Assembly: GCF_014333425.1 (NCBI RefSeq)
Contig: NZ_JACRYT010000004.1
Location: 1 to 64,000 of the forward strand
Source: Zhenpiania hominis
Lineage (GTDB): Bacteria; Bacillota; Clostridia; Peptostreptococcales; Anaerovoracaceae
Direction of reading: 5' to 3'
Length of the DNA: 64,000 bases
The number at the start of each line of letters is the position of its first letter. Position 1 is the stretch's first letter. Under the pieces are notes generated by a model. That model searched no databases. It was not told the DNA's origin and was given only the letters and a program-made list of their open reading frames with translations. This document shows, in pieces, positions 1 through 12,095 of this stretch. A program made the position numbers and the translations under genes.

Positions 1-309
1 GAAGTGGATGAATAGATAGATTCTATCATTCCGAGCTATTAAATTCCACCCACCTTGTTTAGAATTAATAACTTCCATGTGCACCGAAGAACGGGTGGAT
101 GTTACTTTTACAAGTTACTCCTTGTAAAATCCCTGTAAAATCACCAACTTTCCCCTTTTCATCCGTAAAAAAATAAGATATACTAAAGTATTGAAATTGT
201 TATATCAAAAACATCAGAGAGAAAAGAAAGGCCGCAGGGCTTTTGAACATAGCTCTTGCAAATTGAGAAGAGAGTGTCTGAGAGAGAAAGGAAAGGGGAA
301 TCAGAAAAA
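1..309. other. Leader and upstream region of secA
   Basis: The first five codons read Glu-Val-Asp-Glu-stop (TAG at 13-15) and could be the tail of a gene that begins outside the window; this is too short to identify. A perfect 7-bp inverted repeat lies at 45-51 (TCCACCC) and 93-99 (GGGTGGA) around a 41-nt loop; I do not recognise it as a known RNA. The rest is AT-rich and contains the likely secA promoter. A TTG codon at 256 opens the secA frame earlier, but it has no good ribosome binding site. Confidence 0.4.
179..184 (+). promoter_or_regulatory. Possible secA promoter (-10 box)
   Basis: TATACT at 179-184 fits a SigA -10 box; the best -35 candidate 17 bases upstream (TTTTCA) is poor. The same ten bases TATACTAAAG occur at the promoter of the next gene, prfB, which gives a little extra support. 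The box would give a leader of about 120 bases before the secA start. Confidence 0.35.
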
Positions 310-3063
<2,754 letters not shown>

Positions 3064-3072
3064 GAAGAAAGC

Positions 3073-3117
3073 GGGGGCTGTCCCATTCGGTAAATTCGGA
3101 TGCGGACAGCCCCTTTA
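3073..3117 (+). terminator. Intrinsic terminator of secA
   Basis: GGGGCTGTCC at 3074-3083 pairs perfectly with GGACAGCCCC at 3104-3113 and is followed by TTT. The hairpin begins ten bases after the secA stop codon and separates secA from prfB. Confidence 0.85.
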
Positions 3118-3119
3118 GT

Positions 3120-3146
3120 AACAAATGAGAAATTTCCTCATTTGTT
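3120..3146. repeat. Perfect 10-bp inverted repeat
   Basis: AACAAATGAG and CTCATTTGTT flank a 7-base loop directly behind the secA terminator. It may be a second, T-poor terminator hairpin or a protein-binding palindrome; nothing decides between them. Confidence 0.5.
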
Positions 3147-3261
3147 GATAAATCGACTCAATCGTCGGATAAGAGAAACGAATGCCCTTCGGAAGTAACA
3201 AGGAGAGCACAGCTGGCGCGGGAGTTTTTTGAAACTTACGGGGACAAGGGCTGATCCGCAC

Positions 3262-3291
3262 TTGAAAAACAGGGCCGCCATAAGGTATACT
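3262..3291 (+). promoter_or_regulatory. prfB promoter
   Basis: TTGAAA (3262-3267), an 18-base spacer and TATACT (3286-3291) form a good SigA-type promoter. The transcript would begin near 3298 and start with a small hairpin, GCCAAAA (3302-3308) pairing with TTTTGGC (3314-3320), ahead of the prfB ribosome binding site. Confidence 0.6.
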
Positions 3292-3350
3292 AAAGCATCG
3301 GGCCAAAAACAGGTTTTGGCTCAGAAAAAACAGAAAGAGGGTAGTGAATT

Positions 3351-4455
3351 ATGATCGAACTGGATTCGATAAAATCCGAACTGCCGGGCCTGAAAGGCAA
3401 ACTGAAAGAGGCAGGTGAGTCCCTTTGACCTGGCCGGTCTGAGGGAAACATTAAAAAGCCTGGATGAAAAGACACAGGCGGAAGGATTCTGGGAGGACCA
3501 CGAGAACGCCCAGAAAGTGATGAAAGAGAAAAAGTCCATCGAAAATAAAATCGAAGAATACGAAGCGCTGGCCACGGAGATTGAAGACGTGGAAGTGCTG
3601 ATTTCCCTTGCCGAGGAAGCGGATGACGCCTCTATGGTAAAGGAAATTACGGAAAGTTATGAAGCGGCGGCGGAAAAGCTGGAAGCTCTGCGGCTTGCCA
3701 CGCTTCTGACCGGAGAATACGACAAAAATAACGCGATTATTTCTGTCCATGGAGGTTCCGGCGGGACCGACGCCAAGGACTGGGCGGAGATGCTGTTCCG
3801 CATGTATCTGCGCTGGGCGGAACGGAAGGGCTACAAAGTAAAGATCCTGGACTATCAGGAGGAAAAGGAAGGCGGCATCAACAGCGCTACCGCCCTGGTG
3901 GAAGGGGAGAACGCCTACGGGTATCTGAAAAACGAAAAAGGCGTCCACCGTCTTGTGCGGATTTCTCCCTATGACTCATCGGGAAGGAGACATACTTCCT
4001 TCGCGTCCATGGACGTAATTCCGGAAATTGACGATGACATGACCATTGAAATCGATCCCGACGATCTCCGGATCGACACCTTCCGATCCAGCGGAGCGGG
4101 CGGCCAGCATGTCAATAAGACGGACTCCGCGATCCGGATCACCCACATTCCGACGAACATCGTCGTTTCCTGCCAGAACGAGCGATCCCAGCACCAGAAC
4201 CGGGAAACCGCCATGAAGCTGCTCATGTCAAAGCTGGTGGAACTCAAAGAACAGGAACATAAGGAAAATCTGAAAGAACTGCAGGGCGACTACAGCCAGA
4301 TCACCTGGGGCAGTCAGATCCGATCCTATGTATTCCATCCGTATACGATGGTCAAAGACCACCGAACCGGCGCGGAAGTGGGAAATGTTCAGGCGGTGAT
4401 GGACGGGGATCTCGACTACTTTATCAACGAAAAGCTCAAACAGAAAGAAAGGTAA
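3351..4455 (+). CDS. prfB: Peptide chain release factor 2 (programmed +1 frameshift)
   Basis: RF2 recognises UAA and UGA and triggers peptide release on the ribosome. The gene is in two frames: ATG at 3351 reads 25 codons to CTT TGA (TGA at 3426-3428), and the rest continues in the +1 frame from GAC at 3427, giving 367 residues. The slippery CTT-TGA-C and the purine-rich AGGTGAG just upstream are the classic autoregulatory frameshift site, where low RF2 favours shifting. The catalytic GGQ falls at residues 250-252 and the stop-codon-reading tripeptide at 205-207, the same numbers as in E. coli RF2. That tripeptide is Ser-Pro-Tyr here, not the usual Ser-Pro-Phe, and residue 246 is Ser. Annotating only the downstream frame from a GTG at 3415 would lose the true N-terminus. 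Confidence 0.97.
3423..3428 (+). promoter_or_regulatory. RF2 recoding site (CTT TGA)
   Basis: CTT (3423-3425) followed by in-frame TGA (3426-3428) and C at 3429 is the conserved RF2 +1 frameshift sequence. The Shine-Dalgarno-like AGGTGAG at 3412-3418 lies a few bases upstream, as required to promote slippage. The frame resumes at GAC 3427-3429. Confidence 0.93.
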
Positions 4456-4465
4456 ACAAAGCTTT

Positions 4466-6724
4466 ATGAACATCATCGAAACACTGGCAGGTGAATTTCA
4501 TCTGAACCCCCAGCAGGTAGAGCATACGGTGGAACTGATTGATGAGGGGAACACCATCCCTTTTATCGCAAGATACCGGAAAGAAGTCACCGGGGGACTG
4601 TCCGACGTGACCCTTCGGGATCTGGATGAACGCCTCACCTACCTGCGAAATCTGGAAGACAGGAAGGAAGAAGTCATCCGCCTTATCGAGGAACAGGGAA
4701 AGCTGACCGAAGAACTGAAGGAAAAAATTCAGGAAGCCCAGGTTCTTCAGAGAGTGGAAGACCTGTACAAACCATACAAACAGAAAAAAGCGACCAGAGC
4801 GTCAAAAGCAAAGGCAAGAGGGCTGGAACCTCTTGCCCTTATCTTCCGGGCCCAGGAAAAGGAAGAAGGCAGTCCGGAGGACTTCGCGGCAGCCTTTGTC
4901 AGTGAGGAAAAGGAAGTGCCGGATGCGCAGGCTGCCATCGACGGCGCCAAGGATATTATCGCGGAAATGATTTCCGATGATCCGGAACTGACCGCGCAGG
5001 TGAGGGAAAAGACCCAGAACACAGGCCTGATCGTGACCGAAGCTCAGGATCCGGAAGAAAAAACGGTTTACGAAATGTACTACGAGTACCAGGAAGCCAT
5101 CAAAAAAATTCCAAACCACCGGATTCTCGCCATCAACCGGGGAGAAAAGGAAAAGAAGCTGAAAGTCAAAGTTTCTGTGCCGGTGGAGGACATACAGGCG
5201 CTTTTGGAAAAAGCCGTCATTACAAACGCCAAATCCATTTTTACAGAGCTTCTGAAAGAGACGGTGGCCGACGCGTACAAGCGGCTGATGGCGCCGTCTG
5301 TTGAACGGGAAATGCGTAATATGCTTACGGAACGGGCGGAAACAGAGGCAGTAAAAGTCTTCGCTAAAAATACGGAAAAACTGCTGATGGTGCCGCCGGT
5401 AAAGGGCGCCCGCATTATCAGTATCGACCCGGGGTACCGGACCGGATGCAAAGTGGCGGTCATCAATGAAACCGGAAAGCTTCTCGCCTATACCACCGTT
5501 TACCCGACCCAGCCCAAAAATGATGTGGCGGGAACGGAGAAGGTGCTGAAAAAGCTGGCGGACAAATACAAGATCAATGTCATTGTCATCGGCAACGGTA
5601 CCGGATCGAGAGAAACCGAGGAAGTGGTGGCGGACTTTATTAAAAAGAATCATCTGCCCATCAGCTACACCATCGTAAATGAAGCGGGAGCCTCCGTCTA
5701 TTCGGCTTCCAAACTGGCGACCGAAGAGTATCCGGATCTGGATGTCACCACAAGAGGCGCCATGTCTTTAGGACGCAGGCTGCAGGACCCGCTAGCGGAG
5801 CTGGTAAAGATCCCGACTAAAAGTATCGGCGTAGGACAGTACCAGCATGATATCAATCAGGGGCTTTTGGAAGCGGCGCTGGACAATGTGGTGGAAGACT
5901 GTGTAAACCGGGTAGGAGTTGATCTCAATACCGCTTCCCCGTCTCTTCTTGCCCATGTGGCGGGGATTAACATGGGAATCGCGAAAAACATTGTCGCCTA
6001 CCGGGAAGAACAGGGAGCTTTCACCAACCGGAAAGAGCTGAAAAAAGTTTCCAAGCTGGGCGAAAAAACCTTCAAGCAGTGCGCGGGCTTTATGCGGATT
6101 TCCGACGGAACCAATCCGCTGGACGCCACCTCCGTGCATCCGGAATCCTATCCGGCGGCGGAGGCTATGCTGGAAAAGCTGCACATTGACAAAGACGCCA
6201 TTGCCCAAGGCGGCGCGGCGGATATTGAAGAAAAAATCAGTCTGCTTTACGCGGCGGACGAAAAGCCAAAACAGAGCGGCACCAGGAAAAAGGGTCTGGC
6301 GGCTCTGGCAGAACTGTCAAAGCCAAAGGAATCCCCGAAAAAGAATCTGGGGAAAGCTATCGAAAAGCTGTCCGCGGAACTGGATATCGGCGCCATGACG
6401 CTGAAAGATATCATTGAGGAAATCAAAAAGCCGGGAAGAGATCCCAGAGAAGACGCCCCTGCTGTTGTGTTCCGGAACGACGTCCGCAGCTTTGAGGATT
6501 TAAAGGTGGATATGGAGCTGACGGGAACGGTGCGCAATGTGGTGGATTTCGGTGCCTTCGTGGATATTGGAGTCAAAAATGACGGATTGGTCCACATTTC
6601 CCAGCTCAGCAACAAGTACGTCAAGCACCCTATGGATGTGGTTTCAGTCGGGGATACCGTAAAGGTAAAAATCATCAGTATCGACTATGAGAAGCAGAAA
6701 ATCGGGCTGACCATGCGGCTGTAG
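4466..6724 (+). CDS. tex: Tex-family RNA-binding protein
   Basis: Tex is a cytoplasmic nucleic-acid-binding protein related to eukaryotic Spt6, linked to transcription and stress tolerance; its exact role in Clostridia is not settled. The 752-residue product shows the full family architecture: an N-terminal helical region, a YqgF/RNase-H-like domain beginning at about 318 (IISIDPGYRTG), a tandem helix-hairpin-helix region at about 480-560 and a C-terminal S1 domain from about 675 (VVDFGAFVDIGV). The start is ten bases after the prfB stop, with AGAAAGG overlapping the end of prfB, so the two are probably co-transcribed. Confidence 0.95.
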   Translation: MNIIETLAGEFHLNPQQVEHTVELIDEGNTIPFIARYRKEVTGGLSDVTLRDLDERLTYLRNLEDRKEEVIRLIEEQGKLTEELKEKIQEAQVLQRVEDLYKPYKQKKATRASKAKARGLEPLALIFRAQEKEEGSPEDFAAAFVSEEKEVPDAQAAIDGAKDIIAEMISDDPELTAQVREKTQNTGLIVTEAQDPEEKTVYEMYYEYQEAIKKIPNHRILAINRGEKEKKLKVKVSVPVEDIQALLEKAVITNAKSIFTELLKETVADAYKRLMAPSVEREMRNMLTERAETEAVKVFAKNTEKLLMVPPVKGARIISIDPGYRTGCKVAVINETGKLLAYTTVYPTQPKNDVAGTEKVLKKLADKYKINVIVIGNGTGSRETEEVVADFIKKNHLPISYTIVNEAGASVYSASKLATEEYPDLDVTTRGAMSLGRRLQDPLAELVKIPTKSIGVGQYQHDINQGLLEAALDNVVEDCVNRVGVDLNTASPSLLAHVAGINMGIAKNIVAYREEQGAFTNRKELKKVSKLGEKTFKQCAGFMRISDGTNPLDATSVHPESYPAAEAMLEKLHIDKDAIAQGGAADIEEKISLLYAADEKPKQSGTRKKGLAALAELSKPKESPKKNLGKAIEKLSAELDIGAMTLKDIIEEIKKPGRDPREDAPAVVFRNDVRSFEDLKVDMELTGTVRNVVDFGAFVDIGVKNDGLVHISQLSNKYVKHPMDVVSVGDTVKVKIISIDYEKQKIGLTMRL

Positions 6725-6796
6725 ATAGAGGCCAGTTGTATACAGTATTTATCCGTCAGCCTGGTTGTAATAAATCGTCAGACATGTTAGACTTTT

Positions 6797-6802
6797 TATA
6801 AT
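6797..6802 (+). promoter_or_regulatory. Possible promoter of the oadB-like gene
   Basis: A perfect TATAAT lies 50 bases before the start codon. The best -35 is TCGTCA at 6775-6780 with a 16-base spacer, which is weak, so an activator or extended contacts may be needed. Confidence 0.4.
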
Positions 6803-6851
6803 TGGTGCAGGATTTGCACATTACGTCATTATAGAAAAGGAGACGAGAAAA

Positions 6852-8003
6852 ATGCTATTTGAGACACTCAGTAATTTCTGGCAGGATACCGGTCTGGCGA
6901 ATTTGGCATATCAGAATGTCATCATGATCGTGGTTTCGTTTATCTTTCTTTATCTGGCCATAAGACACGGGTTCGAACCGCTTCTGCTGGTGCCCATTGC
7001 CATGGGTATGTTATTGTCCAATCTGCCGATCAGCGGAATGTTCGTCGAGGGCGCGGAGATCACCTCCTCGAATCAGCTGCCGGATGTTGGAATCTTGACT
7101 GTGTTCTATGCATTAAAACCGATTATACCGTCGATTATTTTCCTGGGCGTAGGGGCTATGACGGACTTCGGGCCGCTGATCGCGAACCCGAAATCTCTGA
7201 TCATGGGAGCCGCGGCGCAGCTGGGAATTTTCTTCGCGCTGTGCGCGGCGGTTTTGTTAGGATTTAACGCGCAGGAAGCGGCTTCCATCGGAATTATCGG
7301 AGGGGCTGACGGTCCGACCGCTATTTACCTGACAGGCAAACTGGCGCCGCATCTGCTGGGCGCGATCGCGGTGGCCGCGTACTCCTATATGGCGCTTGTG
7401 CCGATTATACAGCCGCCGATTATGAAAGCTCTTACCACGAAAAAAGAGCGTATGATTAAAATGGAGCAGTTGAGAGTGGTAAGCCAGAAGGAAAAGATTC
7501 TGTTCCCAATCGTTGTTACTGTCCTTGTGGTACTGCTTCTGCCGTCCGCGGCGCCGCTGATCGGCTTCCTGATGCTGGGGAATCTGTTAAAGGAATGCGG
7601 GCAGACGGATCGGCTGTCCGATACCGCGCAGAACGCGCTGATGAATATCGTAACCATTATGCTGGGGCTCGCGGTTGGAGCTTCCGCTACCGGAACCACC
7701 TTTATTAAAGCAGAGACTTTGAAGATTGTCGTGCTGGGTGTATGCGCCTTTGCGGTGGGAACTGCCGGCGGCGTGCTGATTGCGAAGCTGATGAATTTGT
7801 TTTTAAAGAAAAAGATCAATCCGCTGATCGGTTCCGCGGGCGTGTCGGCGGTACCGATGGCCGCTCGCGTATCTCAGAAGGTCGGGCAGGCGGATAATCC
7901 GGCAAACTTCCTGCTGATGCACGCTATGGGACCAAATGTGGCAGGCGTAATCGGCTCCGCGGTCGCGGCATCTGTCATGCTTTCTATGTTTGGCGGATAC
8001 TGA
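6852..8003 (+). CDS. Sodium-translocating decarboxylase beta-subunit family protein
   Basis: The product belongs to the OadB/GcdB/MmdB family, the membrane subunit that decarboxylates carboxybiotin and exports Na+. It has 383 residues, is almost entirely hydrophobic, and carries the hallmark [13 protein letters not shown] with the conserved Asp at residue 153, plus the later [10 protein letters not shown] and [10 protein letters not shown] motifs. The AAGGAGACG site decides the start. What is odd is the context: no carboxyltransferase (alpha), biotin carrier or gamma/delta subunit gene lies nearby; the neighbours are tex, a small membrane protein and kdpDE. It may work with subunits encoded elsewhere or have a separate transport role. 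A strong terminator ends the unit, so it is probably a single-gene transcript. Confidence 0.9.
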   Translation: MLFETLSNFWQDTGLANLAYQNVIMIVVSFIFLYLAIRHGFEPLLLVPIAMGMLLSNLPISGMFVEGAEITSSNQLPDVGILTVFYALKPIIPSIIFLGVGAMTDFGPLIANPKSLIMGAAAQLGIFFALCAAVLLGFNAQEAASIGIIGGADGPTAIYLTGKLAPHLLGAIAVAAYSYMALVPIIQPPIMKALTTKKERMIKMEQLRVVSQKEKILFPIVVTVLVVLLLPSAAPLIGFLMLGNLLKECGQTDRLSDTAQNALMNIVTIMLGLAVGASATGTTFIKAETLKIVVLGVCAFAVGTAGGVLIAKLMNLFLKKKINPLIGSAGVSAVPMAARVSQKVGQADNPANFLLMHAMGPNVAGVIGSAVAASVMLSMFGGY

Positions 8004-8017
8004 TTTTTAAAGGAATG

Positions 8018-8060
8018 AAAGACTCGTGCAGTGAAGCAGTGCTGTGTGAGTCTTTTTTTT
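8018..8060 (+). terminator. Intrinsic terminator after the oadB-like gene
   Basis: AAAGACTC (8018-8025) pairs with GAGTCTTT (8048-8055), with further pairing inside (GCAGTG/CAGTGC region), followed by a run of T. It overlaps the extended upstream reading frame of the next small gene, which argues for that gene's later start. Confidence 0.85.
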
Positions 8061-8197
8061 CAGGAACAGACACGGGTATACAGCGGCAATCCGTATATCT
8101 TTATACAATCTTAATGCCGGAAGAGATACTTTTAATCCCGTTTTTATCCGGAGAAGGCTATAATAAAGGCAGGAAGTTTAAAAGAAGGGAAACCATA

Positions 8198-8524
8198 ATG
8201 CGTAACTTTTACCACACAATAAGAAAAAAGCGGCTGTCTGTTATTATCCTTTATTTTGCGGCGTTCTTCATATCTTGTCTGTTCCTTGTTACTGCGCTGG
8301 AAATGCGGGCAAGCGCCAGCGGCGTTATGCTGGGATCCGCGATTTTGCTCTGGTGTATCGCCGTGGCTTTCGACGCGTTCTGCAAAGCCGAGGAGCGGAA
8401 AGAAAAAAGGAAGAAAAAGCAGCATGCCGCAGCAATAAAGAAAAACACGCCTGCGGCCTCACAGCTCGCGCATATGAACGATAAATATCGTGGCAGACGC
8501 GTGGCGGCCTGCAGAAAACGGTAA
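8198..8524 (+). CDS. Small two-helix membrane protein, unknown
   Basis: This 108-residue product has two hydrophobic segments (about residues 13-33 and 41-62) and then a very basic, Lys/Arg-rich cytoplasmic tail (EERKEKRKKKQH and RGRRVAACRKR). I do not recognise a family. I start it at ATG 8198, behind AGAAGGGA; the same frame is open upstream to 8015 but would run through the preceding terminator. A TATAAT at 8159-8164 lies about 35 bases ahead, with no good -35. It has its own terminator, so it is likely a single-gene unit. Confidence 0.6.
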   Translation: MRNFYHTIRKKRLSVIILYFAAFFISCLFLVTALEMRASASGVMLGSAILLWCIAVAFDAFCKAEERKEKRKKKQHAAAIKKNTPAASQLAHMNDKYRGRRVAACRKR

Positions 8525-8548
8525 TCCTCCATATCCTTGATGAAAAGA

Positions 8549-8586
8549 AGATAGCTGCCCTTGTAAAACGGGCGGCTATCTTTTAT
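8549..8586 (+). terminator. Intrinsic terminator before kdpD
   Basis: AGATAGC(TG)CCC at 8549-8560 pairs with GGGCGGCTATCT at 8570-8582 around a short loop, followed by TTTTATA. It ends the small membrane protein transcript. Confidence 0.75.
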
Positions 8587-8628
8587 ACTATTTCAAGGGA
8601 AAGCAGCCGATTAAAGGAGGAAAGAGGA

Positions 8629-11304
8629 GTGAAGCGGGAAGCCAGAGGAGAACTGAAAATCTTTTTCGGTTACGCGGCGGGCGCGGGAAAAACCTACGCG
8701 ATGCTGGAGGAAGCGCGGGCTGTCGCGAAATCGGGCGTTGATGTGGTAGTTGGCGTGATCGATCCGCATACACGGCCGGAAACCATGGCGCTTCTTGAGG
8801 GGATGGAAGTCCTGCCGCCACTTAAGGCGGAAGGCGCAGCATCCGGTGAGTTTGATCTGGACGCTGCGCTGAAAAGAAAACCTGAGTTGATTCTCGTGGA
8901 TGAACTTGCCCATACAAACGCGCGGGGACTGCGACATACAAAAAGATATTCGGATATTGAGGAACTCCTGAACGCGGGGATTCATGTTTTTACAACTGTC
9001 AATGTGCAGCATGTGGAAAGCCTGAACGACCTGGTGGCTTCGATTACTCAGGTTATCGTTGAGGAGCGGGTTCCGGATTCGATTTTTGATCGGGCCGAAC
9101 AGCTGGAGTTGGTGGACATCGAGCCGGAAGAACTCCTGCAGCGCCTCAAAGATGGAAATGTTTATAAAGCGGGGCAGGCAGAGCGGGAACTGGCGCCTTT
9201 TTTTACTCCGGACAATCTGGTGGCGCTGCGGGAAATTTCGCTCCGCTACACGGCAGATCAGGTCAATCAGGAACTGGAGACGATCAAGAATTCCAGAACG
9301 GGCGGCAGCCGATACCAGTTGAACGAGCATATTCTGGTCTGTGTAGGGCCGTCGCCCAGCAGCAAAAAAGTAATACGTACCGCGGCCCGTATGGCGAGCG
9401 CGTTTCATGGCCGTTTTACCGCGATGTATGTGGAAACGCCGGATTTCGAAACCTTTTCTGACGAGATGAAAAAGCAGATTCACGAAAATCTTCATCTGGC
9501 GGAAATCCTCGGCGCAAAATTGACAACGACGTACAGCGATGATATTCCTTATCAGATTGTGGAATTCGCAAGGGTAAGCGGAATCTCCAAAATCGTAATC
9601 GGCAGGCAGAAACAGGCAAAAGGACTGAAACGCTTTTTTTCGGGAAATGCCGGATTTATCGATCGCATTCTCAGCCTGGCTCCGGATCTGGAAGTCTTTG
9701 TGATTCCGGATGAAGAACCGGATTTGCGACGGGAAGGTCTGCTCTCGTGGCGCGGCAGGAAGCTTTCATTTTCCATGAAAGATTTCTGCAAAACGGTTCT
9801 TATTATGGCCGCGGCGGCCGCTGCCGGGTTACTCTTTCAATACATGGGGATGCGGGACGCGAACGCGGTGACGATTCTGATTCTGGGAGTACTTGTTACA
9901 GCGAACCAGACGAACGGAAGAATTTACGGGGTAATGGCTTCTCTGGCGGGAGTACTGCTGTTTAACTTTTTTTTCATCAGTCCCCGATTTACATTGTACG
10001 CGAATGCTGAATACGCGGTTACGTTTCTTGTGATGCTCGCGGCAGCGCTTATTACAAGTACGCTGACCAGCAGAGCGCACAGCCAGGCCAGCGCTTCCGC
10101 TCTCAATGTATACCGCACGGATATTCTGCTGGATGCCGGCAGCCGCCTGCAGCACGCGGAGTCGCTGGATGAGATTGTGATTGAATCCGAACGGCAGATT
10201 TATAAAATCATGAAAAAGCCGGTTCTTTTTTACACTGTGGAAAAAGGCGAGATTGCCAATATCTACTCCTATGATTCCCAGCAGGAGCGGCCGGTGAACG
10301 AGCTTTATATGACCGGGGAAGAACAGGCTGTGGTAAAGTGGGTAATCCGGAATAAGAAAAAGGCAGGAAAGCGGACCGATACTCTGCCGGGCGCAAAAGC
10401 GTATTATATTCCGGTCAAGGACGGACATAACGAGGTGCTGGCTGTCGTCGGCTTGGTGCTGGACGATTCGGTTCCTCTGGAAGATATGGAGCGCTCCCTT
10501 CTTTCCGCGCTGCTAGGGCAAATCGCCTTTGCGCTGGAGAACTATTACAGTGAACGGAAAAAGCGGGAAACCGAAGTGGAGGCGGAGCGGGAACGGTTCC
10601 GCGCCAATCTGCTGCGATCTATCTCCCACGATCTGCGGACGCCTCTTACCAGTATTTCCGGCAGCGCCAGTTCCCTGCTGTCGACGGATTTCGCGCCCGA
10701 AACAAGAAAAAAGCTGACACAGGGGATCTACGAAGATTCTATCTGGCTCATCGAGCTGGTGGAAAATCTCCTGGCCATTTCCAGGTTTGACGGAGATAAA
10801 ATCGAAGCCAGGAAGGAGCCGCAGCTTCTTGAGGAAGTCATTGAAGAGGCGATGAACCATATGACGCGGAAATCCATTGAGCATATTGTTTCCTCAGAAG
10901 TAGAAGATCCCCTGCTGATGGCGGAAGTAGATGTGACTCTGATCGTGCAGGTACTCGTGAACCTGATTAATAATGCTGTCGAATACACGCCTAAGGGATC
11001 GAAGATTCAGATACGGGCCTTTTCTGAAAATGGACAGGCGGTGGTGCAGGTCGCGGACGACGGAAACGGTGTCCCGGATTCTGAAAAAGAGGCGGTTTTT
11101 CAGATGTTCTACACTGGCGGCAGCCGGGAAAAAAGCGATTCCCGCAGGGGAATGGGACTGGGACTCGCTCTCTGCAAATCCATCGTGGAGGCGCATGGGG
11201 GCAGGATCTGCATCAAGGATAATGTGCCGCGCGGCGCGATTTTTGAATTTACATTACCACTGGCGGAGGTAAAGAATTATGAAAACTTCAATTCTAATCG
11301 TTGA
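8629..11304 (+). CDS. kdpD: Osmosensitive K+ sensor histidine kinase KdpD
   Basis: KdpD senses K+ limitation or salt stress and phosphorylates KdpE. The 891 residues match full-length KdpD in order: an N-terminal KdpD domain with Walker A (GYAAGAGKT, about 14-22) and the DELAHTNARG segment, a universal-stress-protein-like domain (about 225-365), four membrane helices (about 388-490), a GAF-like linker, then the histidine-kinase core with H box SISHDLRTP (His near 666), N box NLINNAVEYTP (about 777) and GMGLGLALCKSIVEAHGG near the end. The start is GTG, chosen for the strong AAAGGAGG site. kdpE overlaps its last 26 bases. In many Firmicutes a KdpD of this kind binds c-di-AMP through the USP domain. 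The target operon kdpFABC is not in this window. Confidence 0.95.
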   Translation: MKREARGELKIFFGYAAGAGKTYAMLEEARAVAKSGVDVVVGVIDPHTRPETMALLEGMEVLPPLKAEGAASGEFDLDAALKRKPELILVDELAHTNARGLRHTKRYSDIEELLNAGIHVFTTVNVQHVESLNDLVASITQVIVEERVPDSIFDRAEQLELVDIEPEELLQRLKDGNVYKAGQAERELAPFFTPDNLVALREISLRYTADQVNQELETIKNSRTGGSRYQLNEHILVCVGPSPSSKKVIRTAARMASAFHGRFTAMYVETPDFETFSDEMKKQIHENLHLAEILGAKLTTTYSDDIPYQIVEFARVSGISKIVIGRQKQAKGLKRFFSGNAGFIDRILSLAPDLEVFVIPDEEPDLRREGLLSWRGRKLSFSMKDFCKTVLIMAAAAAAGLLFQYMGMRDANAVTILILGVLVTANQTNGRIYGVMASLAGVLLFNFFFISPRFTLYANAEYAVTFLVMLAAALITSTLTSRAHSQASASALNVYRTDILLDAGSRLQHAESLDEIVIESERQIYKIMKKPVLFYTVEKGEIANIYSYDSQQERPVNELYMTGEEQAVVKWVIRNKKKAGKRTDTLPGAKAYYIPVKDGHNEVLAVVGLVLDDSVPLEDMERSLLSALLGQIAFALENYYSERKKRETEVEAERERFRANLLRSISHDLRTPLTSISGSASSLLSTDFAPETRKKLTQGIYEDSIWLIELVENLLAISRFDGDKIEARKEPQLLEEVIEEAMNHMTRKSIEHIVSSEVEDPLLMAEVDVTLIVQVLVNLINNAVEYTPKGSKIQIRAFSENGQAVVQVADDGNGVPDSEKEAVFQMFYTGGSREKSDSRRGMGLGLALCKSIVEAHGGRICIKDNVPRGAIFEFTLPLAEVKNYENFNSNR

Positions 11305-11977
11305 GGATGATAAGGCAATCCAGAATCTGCTGTCAGCTACTCTGGACGCCAATTCCTATCAGTGCTTTACAGCGGAGACAGGAGAAAAGGCGATTTTCCT
11401 GGCAACTGCCAAAAATCCCGATATCCTGATCCTCGATCTGGGGCTGCCGGATATGGACGGAGTGGAGCTTATTACCCGGATTCGAAGCTGGTCCAGCTGC
11501 CCGATCCTGGTGGTGAGCGCGAGAAGCGAGGATCGGGATAAAATCACGGCGCTGGACGCCGGGGCGGACGACTATCTGACAAAGCCCTTCAGTATGGAGG
11601 AACTGCTGGCAAGACTTCGGGTGGCCCAGCGGAAAATCGCGGAATTGCGGAAAAACAGCGCAGCGGAATCTTCTGTTTTTCAAAATGGAGGTCTTACTAT
11701 CGACTATGCCGCGGGAACAGTGGCGGTAGATGGAAAGCTGGTTCATCTGACGCCAATGGAGTACAAGCTGATCTGCCTGCTTACGAAAAACGTAGGCCGC
11801 GTTTTGACGCACAGCTATATTCTGAAAGAGCTATGGGGAGCTGCCTATGAGAGCGACGTCGCCTCCCTTCGGGTTTTTATGGCCACCCTGCGGAAAAAAA
11901 TTGAGAAAAAGGGAGGGCCGAAGTATATCGAGACCCATGTGGGCGTGGGGTATAAGATGGTCCGGATGGAAGGATAA
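11279..11977 (+). CDS. kdpE: KdpE-type response regulator
   Basis: OmpR/PhoB-type regulator of 232 residues and partner of the kinase encoded immediately upstream. The receiver domain shows the acidic pair EDD near residue 9-11, the phospho-acceptor Asp53 (LILDLGLPDMDG) and the conserved Lys near 102 (TKPF); the winged-helix DNA-binding domain fills the C-terminal half (MEYKLICLLTKNVGRVLTHSYILKEL region). Its ATG lies inside the end of kdpD behind GGAGGTAAAG, so the two are translationally coupled. In the usual arrangement it activates kdpFABC; with no pump genes nearby, its target may be remote or different. Confidence 0.93.
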   Translation: MKTSILIVEDDKAIQNLLSATLDANSYQCFTAETGEKAIFLATAKNPDILILDLGLPDMDGVELITRIRSWSSCPILVVSARSEDRDKITALDAGADDYLTKPFSMEELLARLRVAQRKIAELRKNSAAESSVFQNGGLTIDYAAGTVAVDGKLVHLTPMEYKLICLLTKNVGRVLTHSYILKELWGAAYESDVASLRVFMATLRKKIEKKGGPKYIETHVGVGYKMVRMEG

Positions 11978-12095
11978 TGCCATTGGGGGCGGGAAAATCG
12001 CAGCTGTAAAGCTGGAATGTTACAATACGTTGCTTGCGGCAACGGGCAGATCCTCATAGAATTGTTGTGATATCTAAACGAGGAGGGGATTTCTA

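Noticed and set aside
256..309. TTG-started extension of SecA
   Set aside because: No ribosome binding site for TTG 256, and the 18 extra charged residues are not part of SecA; ATG 310 has AAGGAAAGGGG.
8015..8197. Longer start for the 108-residue membrane protein
   Set aside because: The extension reads through the upstream intrinsic terminator and lacks a ribosome binding site.
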